From contig JALKBU010000640.1 of the NCBI GenBank assembly GCA_023091735.1, positions 1 to 29,682 on the forward strand: a DNA stretch of 29,682 nucleotides, in the 5' to 3' direction. Under the pieces are notes generated by a model, which saw only the letters and a list, made by a program, of their open reading frames with translations, did not search any database and had not been told where the DNA came from. This DNA comes from Trichomonas tenax. Lineage: Eukaryota > Parabasalia > Trichomonadida > Trichomonadidae. Each line of letters opens with the position of its first letter. Position 1 is the stretch's first letter. Shown here piece by piece: positions 27,838-29,682 of this stretch. The position numbers and the translations under genes are program-made.

Positions 27838-28425
27838 AATTATTTATTAGAAGAAAAAATATATTAATTTTTTCATAATATATAAAAATTATTTTTTATT
27901 TTTACAAATTTAGATAAACCATTAATAAATCATAACAATAAGAATTTAGATTATTAATTAAACAATACATTTTAATAACAAATTATAGAAATTATTGGGA
28001 TTTTGATATAAATGATAGGAAAATTGTTATAATATGAATTTTAAGGAAATTATAATTATGGATATTCTCAGAGTGGGAGTTTTTGAGGTTTGGACAAAAT
28101 TTTGAACTACCCCAAAAAATCACACTCTGTATACTACTTTAAAACACCAATCTTTTAATTTTTAAAACATTAGCCTGCAAATATTGGTACCAAATTTCTA
28201 ATCTAATATTGAACATTTCCAAAAGAACAAAAAATTGCTATGTAAAGTTAATTTCTGACAATAAAATACAAAACCGTCAATCTAAATAATATTTTTGACA
28301 ATAAATTCTGTCGTTGTAAATCCTAAATTATGACATTATTTTTGACATCTTAAAGTATATTTTTGCCGAGGATGTCAAAAAGTCAGAAAAGATAAGTTTA
28401 CAATTCTTACCGATAAAATAATTTC
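27838..28425. other. AT-rich intergenic region with repeated TTTTTGACA words
   Basis: No ORF. From about 28245 to 28395 the strings CTGACAATAAAA, TTTTTGACAATAAA, TTATGACATTA, TTTTTGACATC and GATGTCAAAAA recur every 20-60 bp, upstream of the acyltransferase ATG. This is suggestive of several binding sites for one factor, but not proven. Confidence 0.4.
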
Positions 28426-29418
28426 ATGGGCTTCACGGATTGCCTTCCTCATGGAAGAGATCATCTGAAGCACCAAACGAGTCTCTCGACGGTCTCAGAC
28501 GAGCAGTTCCACGCCGCTTATGCAGAGCCAACGTTTACTAAAGGCCAGAGATTCGTCCAATTTCTTTTGTTCTTCTTCGGACTTGGATGGCTCCGCTTCA
28601 TCCTCATATTCGTCATCACACTGCTCTACATCATCATCATGACACCATGCCACGTCTTCCACAACTGGCGTGGAATGATTAGGATTTTGGAACCTTATGG
28701 CATTTACACATCACAGAAATTCATTCGCGCACTTGCTTTCTTGTTCGGTATCTGGTACATCTCTGTTGACGGAAAGCCAGATTTCGAAGCAAGAGCCTTC
28801 GTTTTCAATCACTTATCACTCTTAGACGGCCTTTTGACATACATCTACCGCCCATTCACAATAATCGCTATTTCAGGAATCAAGGGTATCCCAGCACTAG
28901 GACAGATCGCTGTGGCTAATGGCGCTACTTTCATTGATAGATCGAAAGCACAAGGAAATTCACAGGCAATCAGGACAGTCATGGAGGATCACTCCAAGTA
29001 TCCAGCTTCTATCGCTCCAGAAGGCAAAATCTCAAATGGCGATATTTTGTTCAGATTTAGAACTGGATCTTTCCTCACCGATGAACCGATCCAGCCTGTT
29101 GCCATCAGATATTCATGGCTCTTCGCGTTTGGTGGTGTCACATATAACTGGGTTGTCGACACATTCCTTGAGTGGCTTTGGCTCGTTCTTTGCGTTCCAT
29201 TTGGACACATCCACATTACATTCCTCAAGACAGTTTCAACTTCGGACTTTGCTGGAAAGACACCACAAGAAAAAGCAGATATGTGCCAGTTAATGATTGC
29301 TAACGAGCTTGGAACACTTGCTATCGATAGATCCGCCAAGGAAATCTTCCAAAAGCCAGCTTCTGAAGATAAGATTACATCATCAACACCTTTGTTGCCA
29401 ATGGAGAAGGAGATATAA
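28426..29418 (+). CDS. LPCAT/PlsC-type lysophospholipid acyltransferase, 330 aa
   Basis: Membrane enzyme that transfers an acyl chain from acyl-CoA to a lysophospholipid (Lands-cycle phospholipid remodelling), probably in the ER. The N-terminal hydrophobic hairpin (about 43-73) and a further hydrophobic segment (about 100-112) anchor it. The catalytic motif I is NHLSLLD, an HX4D with H129 and D134. Motif II is ATFIDRSK (168-174, arginine R172). Motif III is the PEG box at 198-200 followed by KISNGDILFRFRTGSFL. Late hydrophobic region 241-262. No EF-hands, unlike vertebrate LPCAT1/2, so it is a compact version. Trichomonads depend on scavenged lipids, so a remodelling enzyme fits. Codons are C-rich like the phosphatase and eL13. 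GPAT or AGPAT substrate specificity cannot be excluded. Confidence 0.9.
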   Translation: MGFTDCLPHGRDHLKHQTSLSTVSDEQFHAAYAEPTFTKGQRFVQFLLFFFGLGWLRFILIFVITLLYIIIMTPCHVFHNWRGMIRILEPYGIYTSQKFIRALAFLFGIWYISVDGKPDFEARAFVFNHLSLLDGLLTYIYRPFTIIAISGIKGIPALGQIAVANGATFIDRSKAQGNSQAIRTVMEDHSKYPASIAPEGKISNGDILFRFRTGSFLTDEPIQPVAIRYSWLFAFGGVTYNWVVDTFLEWLWLVLCVPFGHIHITFLKTVSTSDFAGKTPQEKADMCQLMIANELGTLAIDRSAKEIFQKPASEDKITSSTPLLPMEKEI

Positions 29419-29478
29419 CTTGCGCGTTTTATACATTATATATTTCTTTTAAACGTTACTATTTTTTAAAAATTACAA

Positions 29479-29682
29479 ATGATCAAAATAATAACAAAAA
29501 GCAGAAGCACAAAACTACATCCGTTAATAAAGATTTTGCGAATTCAGTTCAACCATACAGAAGAATTAAAAACTTTGAAAATACAGGAGCTTCGTCAGCA
29601 GATACGTTTTTATACACGACGGGCGACCGTTCAAATTATTGGATGGGTATTCCTTTATCCGATTCTGAAGACTTTATGGGCG
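29479..29682 (+). CDS. Possible 5' part of a gene cut by the window edge, frame uncertain
   Basis: From about 29481 to the right edge two reading frames stay open. The frame beginning at ATG 29479 gives an I/K-rich, hydrophobic sequence. The frame starting at 29481 has no ATG but gives a more natural protein (…QPYRRIKNFENTGASS, then GDRSNYWMGIPLSDSEDFMG) with roughly twice as many G-initial codons. This suggests true coding in the second frame, with the start lost to a small indel, a sequencing error or a missed start. No family can be named from 67 residues. Confidence 0.35.
   Translation, partial: MIKIITKSRSTKLHPLIKILRIQFNHTEELKTLKIQELRQQIRFYTRRATVQIIGWVFLYPILKTLWA

Noticed and set aside
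29479..29560. A 25-nt mini-intron near the right-edge ORF
   Set aside because: A GT...AG pair 25 nt apart exists, but it lacks the trichomonad ACTAAC branch motif and its removal leads directly into a stop.
1..29682. Introns with the trichomonad 3' motif ACTAACACACAG
   Set aside because: I scanned by eye for the motif and found none. All domain-bearing genes are uninterrupted.

Overview
The window looks like nuclear DNA from a parabasalid protist. It is very AT-rich (most markedly between genes), every gene is a single uninterrupted ORF, intergenic gaps are short to moderate, and the proteins are clearly eukaryotic: a PPP-family phosphatase, a SWI3/SMARCC chromatin subunit, the CDC5 splicing factor, ribosomal protein eL13, F-box and WD40 proteins, and ankyrin repeats. 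Intronless genes, ankyrin-repeat proteins, large ARM/HEAT-type solenoid families and TCAYTTTT-like initiators just upstream of ATG all fit trichomonads. Tritrichomonas is my best guess for genus, but the sequence alone does not prove it. I found no rRNA, tRNA, transposon, CRISPR array or prokaryotic operon.

Layout, left to right. 1-3,954: a small unknown gene (102-416), a 1.4-kb empty AT-rich gap, a PPP phosphatase (1849-2835) and a small helical protein (3568-3954). 4,225-9,580: three minus-strand genes, namely a SWIRM+SANT SWI3/SMARCC subunit, an unusual homeodomain-like + WD40 fusion, and an ARM-like solenoid protein. 10,100-13,142: a one-pass membrane/coiled-coil protein and a broken ankyrin-repeat gene. 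13,544-18,382: the CDC5 gene and a 968-residue helical solenoid gene, transcribed divergently from a 228-bp shared promoter. 18,659-20,066: eL13 (minus) and a small protein with an acidic/aromatic C-terminal tail. 20,739-27,213: an F-box/beta-propeller gene, a WDR7/rabconnectin-like WD40-solenoid protein and, only 42 bp away in convergent orientation, another solenoid gene. 27,616-29,682: a tiny ORF, an LPCAT/PlsC-type membrane acyltransferase, and an open frame running off the right edge.

Functionally the window is a mix of housekeeping genes (chromatin remodelling, splicing, ribosome, phospholipid remodelling, ubiquitin ligase adaptor, protein dephosphorylation) and lineage-restricted solenoid proteins. 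No multigene pathway or defence system is evident. Several database-style ORFs begin at TTG or GTG. I moved those starts to the first in-frame ATG, or to an ATG placed correctly after an initiator-like motif.

The most interesting signals are: (1) the homeodomain-like + WD40 fusion with W48, F49, N51 and R53 conserved; (2) a recurrent near-palindromic TTTACATG(T/A)CA element in intergenic DNA, including one copy in front of each of the two divergent genes at 15.2-15.5 kb; (3) the ankyrin pseudogene, which keeps its initiator but carries stops, frameshifts and a 36-bp-period direct repeat; (4) the small acidic/aromatic-tail protein next to eL13.
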